NCBI GenBank assembly: GCA_964569245.1
Contig: CAZMTK010000006.1
Coordinates: 62,001 to 126,000, forward strand
Source of the DNA: JAAYTY01 sp964569245
GTDB lineage: Bacteria > Fermentibacterota > Fermentibacteria > Fermentibacterales > Fermentibacteraceae
Length of the DNA: 64,000 bases
Direction: 5' to 3'
The notes beneath the pieces were generated by a model. It was not told the DNA's origin and searched no databases. It was given only the letters and a program-made list of their open reading frames with translations. Position numbers and translations under genes: made by a program. This document shows, one piece after another, positions 58,134-64,000 of this stretch. Within the stretch, counting starts at the first letter, position 1. Each line of letters opens with the position of its first letter.

Positions 58134-59588
58134 TCATTCAGACATGCTCGCCATCGCGTCAAGGAATCTCTTGTTGGACTTGTGCTGGGACATCTGCTTC
58201 TTGAGAAGCTCCATCGCGTCGACTGGATTCAGGTCCACCAGGATCTTTCTCATGATCCAGACCTTGCTGAGGATGTCGTCGTCGAGCAGGAGCTCCTCCT
58301 TCCGGGTGCCCGACTTGGTGATGTCTATGGCCGGGAACACCCTCCTGTCAGCCAGCCTGCGGTCGAGGACTATCTCGGAATTGCCGGTGCCCTTGAACTC
58401 CTCGAAGATGACCTCGTCCATCCTGCTGCCGGTGTCCACCAAAGCGGTTCCTATGATGGTCAGGCTGCCGCCCTCCTCTATGTTCCTCGCGGCTCCGAAG
58501 AAGCGCTTCGGCCGCTGGAGCGCGTTCGAGTCCACTCCGCCGCTCAGGATCTTGCCCGAGTGCGGGATCACCGTGTTGTTGGCCCTCGCGAGCCTCGTGA
58601 TCGAGTCGAGCAGGATGACCACGTCATGGCCGCTCTCCACCATGCGCTTGGCCTTCTCGAGTACTATGTCGGCAACCTGGACATGACGCTTCGATGCTTC
58701 GTCGAAGGTCGAGGCGATGACTTCTCCGTGTACGTTTCGCCTCATGTCGGTGACCTCCTCCGGCCGCTCGTCTATCAACAGGACGATGAGGACGACCTCG
58801 GGATGGTTGCGGGCGATCGCGTTTGCTATGTGCTGGAGGAGCATGGTCTTGCCAGCACGCGGGGGCGACACTATCAGGGCGCGCTGACCCATGCCGAGGG
58901 GAGTCAGCAGGTCCATTATCCTGCCGGACATCTCCTCGGGGTCAGTCTCCAGGAAGAATCTCCTGTCGGGGTAGTAGGGCGTCAGGTCGTCGAAGCTCCG
59001 CCTGCTCCTCGCCGCCTCGGGGCTCTTGTGGTTGACGGTCTCCACACGGAGGAGAGCCAGGTACTTCTCCCCCTCCTTGGGCTCGCGCACCTGCCCGGCA
59101 ATCGTGTCGCCGGTACGGAGACCGAACCTCTTTATCTGGGAAGGGGATACATAGATGTCGTTGGCCCCCGGAAGGTAGTTGGATTCGGTGGCCCTAAGGA
59201 AGCCGTAGCCCTCGGGCAGTATCTCGAGGACTCCCGTGGCGAAGGCCAGTCCGTTGCGCTCCGTCTGGCTCTCGAGGAGCTTCTGGATCAGCTCCCTCTT
59301 CCTCGTCCCCGACGTGCCCTTGATGTTCATTGTCTTGGCGAGGGCCTGCAGCTCCACGAGGGTCTTCTCCTCCAGGTCGGACAGGGAGAGCCCTTCGTGC
59401 GGTCGCTCCGATCTGTGGCCGTGGCCGCGGGGCCTCTCTTCCCGGTCGTGCCCGGCTGGCCCTTCGGCCGAGGCCTCCTGCAGATCGGGCGAGGGCTCCT
59501 CCATCTCCTTCACCGCGTTCTCCAGCTCGGTCGAGCTGCTCTCGTCATCGGTATCGATCGAGGGTAGTCCGTCGAGCGACTTGTCCAC
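58134..59588 (-). CDS. rho: transcription termination factor Rho
   Basis: A 484-residue hexameric RNA helicase. An acidic, low-complexity N-terminal extension (residues 1-70) precedes the Rho N-domain (LSDLEEKTLVELQALAKTMN) and the cold-shock-like RNA-binding domain (PEGYGFLRATESNYLPGAND). The ATPase has the Walker A SPPRAGKT and the later DSITRLARANN and SGGVDSNALQRPKRFFGAAR signatures. GTG 59588 follows AAGGAG by five bases. The promoter is about 155 bases upstream. Confidence 0.98.
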   Translation of the reverse strand: MDKSLDGLPSIDTDDESSSTELENAVKEMEEPSPDLQEASAEGPAGHDREERPRGHGHRSERPHEGLSLSDLEEKTLVELQALAKTMNIKGTSGTRKRELIQKLLESQTERNGLAFATGVLEILPEGYGFLRATESNYLPGANDIYVSPSQIKRFGLRTGDTIAGQVREPKEGEKYLALLRVETVNHKSPEAARSRRSFDDLTPYYPDRRFFLETDPEEMSGRIMDLLTPLGMGQRALIVSPPRAGKTMLLQHIANAIARNHPEVVLIVLLIDERPEEVTDMRRNVHGEVIASTFDEASKRHVQVADIVLEKAKRMVESGHDVVILLDSITRLARANNTVIPHSGKILSGGVDSNALQRPKRFFGAARNIEEGGSLTIIGTALVDTGSRMDEVIFEEFKGTGNSEIVLDRRLADRRVFPAIDITKSGTRKEELLLDDDILSKVWIMRKILVDLNPVDAMELLKKQMSQHKSNKRFLDAMASMSE

Positions 59589-59742
59589 TTCGGCTCCTTG
59601 TCCTGTTCGGGTTGCAGAGAGGTCGGCGGATTGTCCAGCCCGCCTGCCCTCGGTCAGCTATTCGGGATGATAGGCGTCGCATCGTGGTTCGATGGTCTGG
59701 CACTGTTCCCAGGGACTTCGATTTCTACGGGATGCGGACAAT

Positions 59743-59770
59743 ACATTAGGTCGTCCGCTCCCAGCGTCAA
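59743..59770 (-). promoter_or_regulatory. probable rho promoter
   Basis: Minus strand: TTGACG (59770-59765), 16-base spacer, TAATGT (59748-59743). It leaves a leader of about 150 bases, long enough for the Rho-dependent autoregulation known for rho leaders. The rest of 59589-59884 shows no gene, and no clear promoter for the divergent GGDEF gene was found there. Confidence 0.55.
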
Positions 59771-59884
59771 TCCCCCGAACGCGAAGCTCTTCCGGCTTTC
59801 TGCCGCAGCCGGCCTCGCCCGGGATGCGACAAGGCGAGCAGCTTTCTTCATACTCCCCCGTCCGATCTCCGAGGAGTGGCGCTC

Positions 59885-61435
59885 TTGAAGACTTTACGCT
59901 TCGCTCTCTCCGCACTGGGCGTTGCGCTGCTCGCAGCGGTGTCGCTGCGAGAGACTGCTCCTGTGGATCTTCCCGCATGGGCGGCATGGGTTCTTGCGGG
60001 GCTGCTCTCGGCAGGAGTCCTCTCTATCGTTCTGCTGGCGCCTCGGCGCACTGCTGCGGGGCTCTGGATCCTATCCTCCGGCATGGTATCGGCGGCCGTG
60101 AGCCTCGCCGGCGGAATGGGCGGACCGCTCTCCCCCCTGTGCTTCGTCTTTCTCGTCTGGCTGGCTCACCCCTCAACCGGAGGGCCCGCCGCTGAGGCCG
60201 GCCTTCTCATGGGAGTAGCCGAAGCCGTGGCTCGAGCTTCCGGAGGCGGCTGGAGCATTGACCAGATGGTATCCCGTGGATGGGGGGCATTCGCTGTGAT
60301 GCTCGCCCTGCCGGTGTTCGGCCTCGTGTGCGAAGCCATGCTGGAAAGGCTGGGGAAAACGCTTCTCGAGAGCCGGAAGAGACCCTCCGAGCGGGCCGCC
60401 GAGGCTCCCGGAGGGTGGGGGGACGGATTCCGCAAGCTCGTGGAGGAGTGCTGCGCATCTTCCGGCGTAGCTGGTGCGATACATACTGTCACGGCGTGGC
60501 TGCAAGGGCTCTCCGGCGGGCTGACGGTCACGACTGCTCTTATGGGAAGCTCGGGCGACCGTCTCGAGATCTACGAGTCCATGGGCCCTCTCGCGGAGGG
60601 CAGAACTGGGCAGAGCGTTCCCATGGGCGAAAGCGTCGCAGCCTGGGTGGTCGCGAGCGGAAGGGCCGCGAGGAGGAGCGGTCTCCAGGATGGCGAGCGG
60701 CCGGTCAGGACCATCGGCGATTCAACCGGCCCCGGGGCCTCTTCGTGCGCCGCTGCTCCCGTCCTCACCTCCGGGCGGACTGTCGGCGTGGTCCTGGTGG
60801 AGAGCTCCGATGACGGCGGAGTGGAGCCTGGCGTCGAGAGCGCTCTGCTCTCAGCCTCGGCCCTCCTCGGCCTGACCCTCGAGAAGCTTCTGCTGGAGGA
60901 GCGGAGGCGGTCGCAGTCGGGCAGGGACGGCCTGACCGGGCTGCCCTCCATGACCGACCTGATGGAGCATCTGAGGCATGCCGCGAGGGAAGTCCAGCGA
61001 TTCGGGAAGAGCGTAGCCGTGCTTGTCGTCTCCATAGACGGCCTGGACAGGATCAACGAGGAGATGGGCTTCCGAAGCGGGGACATCGCGCTGAAGCGCT
61101 GCGCCTCCAGCCTCAGGACGATGCTCGGGGAGGGCGTGATGCTGGCCAGGATCGGCGGCAACAGGTTCGCTGCATGTCTTCCGGGCGCCGACAGGGCTTC
61201 CGCCGAGGCCATGGCCGAGTGCATCACGAGGACCTTCTCCAGGCAGCCCATCCTGATCGGCGACAGGGAGTCTTCCGTCACTGTGAGCATAGGAGGAGCC
61301 TGTACAAGGACCGATCGCAAGCTCCAGTCTCTGCCTTCCGAAGCCGGCAGGGCGCTCGAAAACGCCCGGGCGGCCGGGCCCGGGTCCTTCCGGGTGGTGG
61401 AGATCTCGGCCATCCAGACCGGCGCACCGAAGTGA
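59885..61435 (+). CDS. membrane sensor with GAF-like and degenerate GGDEF domains
   Basis: A 516-residue protein. Residues 1-160 hold about four or five membrane helices. A GAF-like domain spans about 180-330 (VTTALMGSSGDRLEIYESMG to APVLTSGRTVGVVLVES). The C-terminal domain is a diguanylate cyclase fold (RDGLTGLPSMTDLMEHLRHA), but its signature reads RIGGNRFAACLPG, so GGDEF has become GGNRF and catalysis is unlikely; it may bind c-di-GMP or GTP. TTG 59885 follows GAGGAG by eight bases and is preferred to GTG 59876. Its stop overlaps the VanZ-like gene. Confidence 0.85.
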   Translation: MKTLRFALSALGVALLAAVSLRETAPVDLPAWAAWVLAGLLSAGVLSIVLLAPRRTAAGLWILSSGMVSAAVSLAGGMGGPLSPLCFVFLVWLAHPSTGGPAAEAGLLMGVAEAVARASGGGWSIDQMVSRGWGAFAVMLALPVFGLVCEAMLERLGKTLLESRKRPSERAAEAPGGWGDGFRKLVEECCASSGVAGAIHTVTAWLQGLSGGLTVTTALMGSSGDRLEIYESMGPLAEGRTGQSVPMGESVAAWVVASGRAARRSGLQDGERPVRTIGDSTGPGASSCAAAPVLTSGRTVGVVLVESSDDGGVEPGVESALLSASALLGLTLEKLLLEERRRSQSGRDGLTGLPSMTDLMEHLRHAAREVQRFGKSVAVLVVSIDGLDRINEEMGFRSGDIALKRCASSLRTMLGEGVMLARIGGNRFAACLPGADRASAEAMAECITRTFSRQPILIGDRESSVTVSIGGACTRTDRKLQSLPSEAGRALENARAAGPGSFRVVEISAIQTGAPK

Positions 61436-61827
61436 GGAGCCGCCCTGCAAAGAGGCTCCTGCTGGCAGCAGTAGCCGCAGCAGTCTGGCTCCAGAGCGAC
61501 AGGCCGGCAATCATCCGTGAGCCCATCTTTCCATTTCAGGACAAGGTATTCCATGTCATCGAATTCGCAGTAGTGGGACTGGCCCTCTCTGCCAACCGGG
61601 ACCTCTTCGGCAGGAGACATCCCTGGATCGCGATGGCCGCTGCCGGACTGGCGTGGGCCGGACTGGACGAGGTGCACCAGTCCTGGGTTCCCGGGCGGGA
61701 CTGCTCGACGCTCGATTTCGCGGCAGACGCCCTCGGACTGGGCTTGGCGCTGCTTGCCGTCCGCAGGCGGTTCCAGCGAGTCGCCCTGGCGGACAAGTCT
61801 GAGAACCAGTATGATATGAATTCATGA
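61432..61827 (+). CDS. VanZ-like family membrane protein
   Basis: A 131-residue protein with three or four hydrophobic helices. QDKVFHVIEFAVVGLAL and GLDEVHQSWVPGRDCSTLDF, followed by AADALGLGLALLA, match the VanZ/phosphotransbutyrylase-like family signature (D-K-x-x-H, D-E-x-x-Q, P-G-R, D-x-x-x-N/D-x-x-G). Members are linked to glycopeptide tolerance and envelope functions, but the reaction is not known. GTG 61432 overlaps the upstream stop (GTGA). Confidence 0.85.
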   Translation: MRSRPAKRLLLAAVAAAVWLQSDRPAIIREPIFPFQDKVFHVIEFAVVGLALSANRDLFGRRHPWIAMAAAGLAWAGLDEVHQSWVPGRDCSTLDFAADALGLGLALLAVRRRFQRVALADKSENQYDMNS

Positions 61828-61842
61828 AGATGGCAGACCTTC

Positions 61843-61871
61843 TTGACACCATGCCTTCGGAGGGATAACAT
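61843..61871 (+). promoter_or_regulatory. consensus-like promoter of the lipoprotein-LysM pair
   Basis: TTGACA (61843-61848), 17-base spacer, TAACAT (61866-61871), about 100 bases before the ATG at 61975. Its closeness to consensus suggests strong expression. Confidence 0.75.
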
Positions 61872-61974
61872 CCCGCAGGAGGAAGGGGTCTCCGAACAGG
61901 AAAAGGCTTTTCAAGTATCTTTGGTGCATCAGGGGTGCAGTTTTCCTGAAAGTCCATGAGAGGAGGTTCCGGGT

Positions 61975-62241
61975 ATGCGTAGATCCAGAATGGTCTGGCT
62001 CTGCCTGGCCATGCTCGTCACCGCTCTGGTCGTCTCGGCCTGCGGTCCGAGCCAGGAGCAGATCCGCGCCAGAGACGACGCCAGGGCTGCGGCGCTTGCC
62101 GCCGAGGCCAGGGCCGCCAGCCTCGAGGCTGAGTACAACAGGCTTCTCGAGCAGATCCCGCAGAAGGAAGCCCAGATCCAGCAGCTCCAGCAGACCCTTG
62201 CCGAGCTGCAGGCCGAGTACCAGGCCCTCGGCGGCCGCTAG
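61975..62241 (+). CDS. small coiled-coil lipoprotein
   Basis: An 88-residue lipoprotein. The lipobox VVSAC places the lipid on C23. The rest is a continuous heptad coiled coil (ARAASLEAEYNRLLEQIPQK, then IQQLQQTLAELQAEYQALGG), much like Lpp or Pal-associated helical lipoproteins. ATG 61975 follows AGGAGG by eight bases. A consensus promoter lies upstream. With the downstream LysM protein it probably forms an envelope-spacing or peptidoglycan-anchoring pair (inference). Confidence 0.85.
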   Translation: MRRSRMVWLCLAMLVTALVVSACGPSQEQIRARDDARAAALAAEARAASLEAEYNRLLEQIPQKEAQIQQLQQTLAELQAEYQALGGR

Positions 62242-62262
62242 CAGGAGGGGAGGAAGAACAAC

Positions 62263-62940
62263 ATGAAGCGTACTATGCTGATCGCTCTGGTGCTCTGCCT
62301 CGGCCTCGCCGGCAGCGCCTGGGCCCGTACCTGGACAGCCGACGAGCTGTCGCAGTATTCGCGCCAGGACATCGAGGCGATGGGCAACGACAATCTCCCG
62401 CTGCAGATAGCCTACTGGGAGTGGGTCAAGGCCGAGGCCGACGCCCGCATCGCCGAGTGGGAGCCCCGGGTCCTGCCCCTGCGCTCTCAGGCGGCCGACC
62501 TTGACGCCCAGATAGCCGACCTCCAGAACCAGATCAACCAGCTCAGGGCAGACATCGAGCGTCTCCGCAACTCGGGCGTGCCCCACAGGATCGTAGAGGG
62601 CGAGTGCCTCTGGCGCATCGCTTCCTACCACTACTACTTCAACGACGGCACGAAGTGGCCTCTGATCTACGATCGCAACCGCGACAAGATCAGCGACCCC
62701 GACCTGATCTACGCGGGCGACACCATCATCATCCCCGTGCCCTATGCCACCAGCTACACGGTCGTCGAGGGCGACTTCCTCGGGAAGATCGCCGGCTACG
62801 GCATCGTTTACGGCGACAGGGGCATGTGGCCGCAGCTCTACGAGGCGAACCGGAATCAGATCAGCGACCCGAACCTGATCTATCCCGGCCAGGTCCTCAC
62901 CATCCCCAGGACCGGATCCTGGCCCGGGTCCGGCCGTTAG
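62263..62940 (+). CDS. LysM-domain envelope protein with coiled-coil region
   Basis: A 225-residue exported protein. The signal peptide is MKRTMLIALVLCLGLAGSAWA. A helical region (residues about 40-103, SQAADLDAQIADLQNQINQL) may pair with the upstream coiled-coil lipoprotein. Two LysM domains follow, at about 106-158 (IVEGECLWRIASYHYYF) and 162-215 (VVEGDFLGKIAGYG), which bind N-acetylglucosamine-containing glycans such as peptidoglycan. The ATG follows GGGGAGGAAG. A terminator lies just after it. Confidence 0.9.
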   Translation: MKRTMLIALVLCLGLAGSAWARTWTADELSQYSRQDIEAMGNDNLPLQIAYWEWVKAEADARIAEWEPRVLPLRSQAADLDAQIADLQNQINQLRADIERLRNSGVPHRIVEGECLWRIASYHYYFNDGTKWPLIYDRNRDKISDPDLIYAGDTIIIPVPYATSYTVVEGDFLGKIAGYGIVYGDRGMWPQLYEANRNQISDPNLIYPGQVLTIPRTGSWPGSGR

Positions 62941-62954
62941 AAGAGCCAGCAGAG

Positions 62955-62990
62955 GGGAAGCTCCTCCGGAGACGGGGGAGCTTCCCTTTT
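62955..62990 (+). terminator. intrinsic terminator after the LysM gene
   Basis: Stem GGGAAGCTCC / GGAGCTTCCC (62955-62964, 62977-62986) with a 12-base loop and TTTT at 62987-62990. Confidence 0.8.
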
Positions 62991-63012
62991 CGCGCCGGAT
63001 GACGACAAGCGA

Positions 63013-63969
63013 ATGAATGCAGGAACCAGCACCGCCAGAAGGGATCTGCCTCCAGAGGAGGCCGGTCTCGTCCTGGGGCCTGGCGATTCCTGGCTCAGGC
63101 TTATCTGCTCCCGTCTGGGAGTGCAGGCGGTCTATCGTGACGGCAGGATCGCATTCACGGGCGAAGCTTCGGCCGCCGAGAAGGCGGCCTGCGTCGTGGA
63201 CCGACTCAGGGAGGATCTCGCCGCGACCGGCGAGGTGAGGGAGATGACGCTCTACAAGGCCCTCGACTTCCCTGCGCCCTGCGACTCGCGTCCCGAGCTG
63301 ATCGTTCCGGGCAAGGCCGGGCGGGTGGTTCCAAAGACCCCCGGCCAGGCCGAGTACATGAAGGCCATGAGGGAATCGGAGATAGTCTTCAGCATAGGCC
63401 CGGCAGGAACGGGCAAGACCTTCCTCGCCGTCGCCTCCGCGGTCGAAGCCCTGCGTGACGGGCAGGTCGGCAGGATCATCATCACCAGGCCTGCCGTGGA
63501 GGCCGGCGAGAACCTGGGCTTCCTCCCGGGGGACCTTCAGCAGAAGATAGATCCATATCTCAAGCCCATCTACGACGCCCTCAACGATACGCTTTCCCCT
63601 GCGAGGCTGAAGCGCAGCATGGAGAACCAGGTCATCGAGGTGGCCCCGCTGGCGTACATGAGGGGGCGTACCCTGAACGACTCGTTCGTGATCCTCGACG
63701 AGGCCCAGAACACGACTCTCACCCAGCTCAAGATGTTTCTTACGCGGATGGGATTCAGGTCGAGAGTCGTGGTGACCGGCGACATCACTCAGATAGATCT
63801 TCGCCCGGTGACCTCGAGCGGCCTGGTGAGGATACAGGGGATACTCGGCGGGGTTGAGGGCATAAGATTCGTCTACATGAGCGAGCAGGACGTGGTAAGG
63901 CACCCGCTCGTCCAGAGGATCATCTCGGCCTTTTCGAAGGCCTCGGCCGAAGAGTCGGAACAGGGATGA
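63013..63969 (+). CDS. phoH: PhoH-family ATPase
   Basis: A 318-residue PhoH-like protein. A KH-like N-terminal domain (residues 15-75) precedes the P-loop ATPase with Walker A GPAGTGKT at 129-136. EAGENLGFLPGDLQQKIDPY and ILDEAQNTTLTQLKMFLTRM (Walker B) are the family signatures, as is VVTGDITQIDL. Members are RNA-linked ATPases often next to ybeY and HD-domain genes. The ATG is preceded by a weak site; a terminator lies upstream. The stop overlaps the next ATG (ATGA). Confidence 0.95.
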   Translation: MNAGTSTARRDLPPEEAGLVLGPGDSWLRLICSRLGVQAVYRDGRIAFTGEASAAEKAACVVDRLREDLAATGEVREMTLYKALDFPAPCDSRPELIVPGKAGRVVPKTPGQAEYMKAMRESEIVFSIGPAGTGKTFLAVASAVEALRDGQVGRIIITRPAVEAGENLGFLPGDLQQKIDPYLKPIYDALNDTLSPARLKRSMENQVIEVAPLAYMRGRTLNDSFVILDEAQNTTLTQLKMFLTRMGFRSRVVVTGDITQIDLRPVTSSGLVRIQGILGGVEGIRFVYMSEQDVVRHPLVQRIISAFSKASAEESEQG

Positions 63970-64000
63970 AGCGCCCCTTCGAGATCCTGCTCGTAGTGGC
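63966..64000 (+). CDS. start of a downstream gene (partial)
   Basis: ATG 63966 overlaps the phoH stop. Only MKRPFEILLVV is visible before the window ends. The hydrophobic start would fit a membrane protein, for example a 7TM-HD phosphohydrolase such as often follows phoH, but eleven residues are too few to assign a family. Confidence 0.55.
   Translation, partial: MKRPFEILLVV

Noticed and set aside
58047..59567. A 506-residue plus-strand open frame
   Set aside because: It is the antisense of rho; long open antisense frames are expected at this GC content.
1..64000. tRNA, rRNA or riboswitch genes
   Set aside because: No cloverleaf-like, rRNA-like or known riboswitch sequence was recognised on reading either strand; a covariance-model search would be needed to exclude them.

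Overview
The window is a 64 kb piece of a GC-rich bacterial chromosome, probably a metagenome-assembled scaffold because a 10-N gap flanked by homopolymer junk sits at 51.0-51.3 kb. Three traits suggest an anaerobic, Gram-negative-type lineage of the FCB group (candidate phyla such as Fermentibacteria or Eisenbacteria; a hedged inference, not a placement). These are a secreted protease with a type IX-secretion-like C-terminal tail, OmpA-type outer-membrane proteins and lipoproteins, and a V-type ATPase with a tungsten-type aldehyde ferredoxin oxidoreductase. Genes are tightly packed, with frequent 1-4 bp stop/start overlaps, many GTG and TTG starts, and AGG/AGA commonly used for arginine.

Layout. 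0-6.7 kb: the 3' part of gyrA, a giant unrecognised helical protein, an asparaginase-like protein, a membrane stub resembling the N-terminus of M23 peptidases, and a bactofilin. 6.8-15.4 kb: a complete V-type ATPase operon (coiled-coil stalk, I, K, E, C, F, A, B, D); the K ring subunit carries the full Na+-ligand set, so the enzyme is predicted to be sodium-coupled. 15.5-15.7 kb: a 45-residue histone H1-like lysine/alanine protein with its own consensus promoter and a terminator.

15.7-32.8 kb is the most interesting stretch. A tungsten/molybdenum block encodes a MobB-like protein, a ThiF-like adenylyltransferase, a ferredoxin, an AOR-family oxidoreductase, a ThiS/MoaD-like carrier and, after one divergent gene, a DMSO-reductase-family enzyme with a fused ferredoxin tail. 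That last gene opens a run of eleven same-strand genes, almost all overlapping: sugar isomerase-like, three SPASM radical SAM enzymes, two methyltransferases, a fourth radical SAM protein with a B12-binding-like domain, a sugar-1-phosphate-type nucleotidyltransferase, a CDP-alcohol phosphotransferase and a MobA-like protein. The combination looks like an undescribed pathway for a modified phosphodiester product or cofactor.

32.8-51 kb: an MFS transporter and an RRM RNA-binding protein; an EamA transporter whose stop codon is supplied by a 1.24 kb RAYT (REP-transposase) element; a PNPOx-like protein and a glycosyltransferase; a C13/caspase-like secreted protease; a thioredoxin-like lipoprotein and a Nudix hydrolase; a 112 bp non-autonomous relative of the RAYT element; two tandem OmpA proteins; acylphosphatase; envelope proteins of unknown role; RNase D; a degenerate phosphoesterase; and a PPC-repeat lipoprotein.

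51-64 kb: a minus-strand housekeeping block read as rho, rpmE, a YqhQ/DUF1385 protein, prfA, prmC, ispG, glnA and a beta-propeller lipoprotein. It is followed on the plus strand by a degenerate-GGDEF sensor, a VanZ-like protein, a coiled-coil lipoprotein with a LysM partner under a consensus promoter, phoH and the first codons of another gene. No rRNA, tRNA or CRISPR array was seen.
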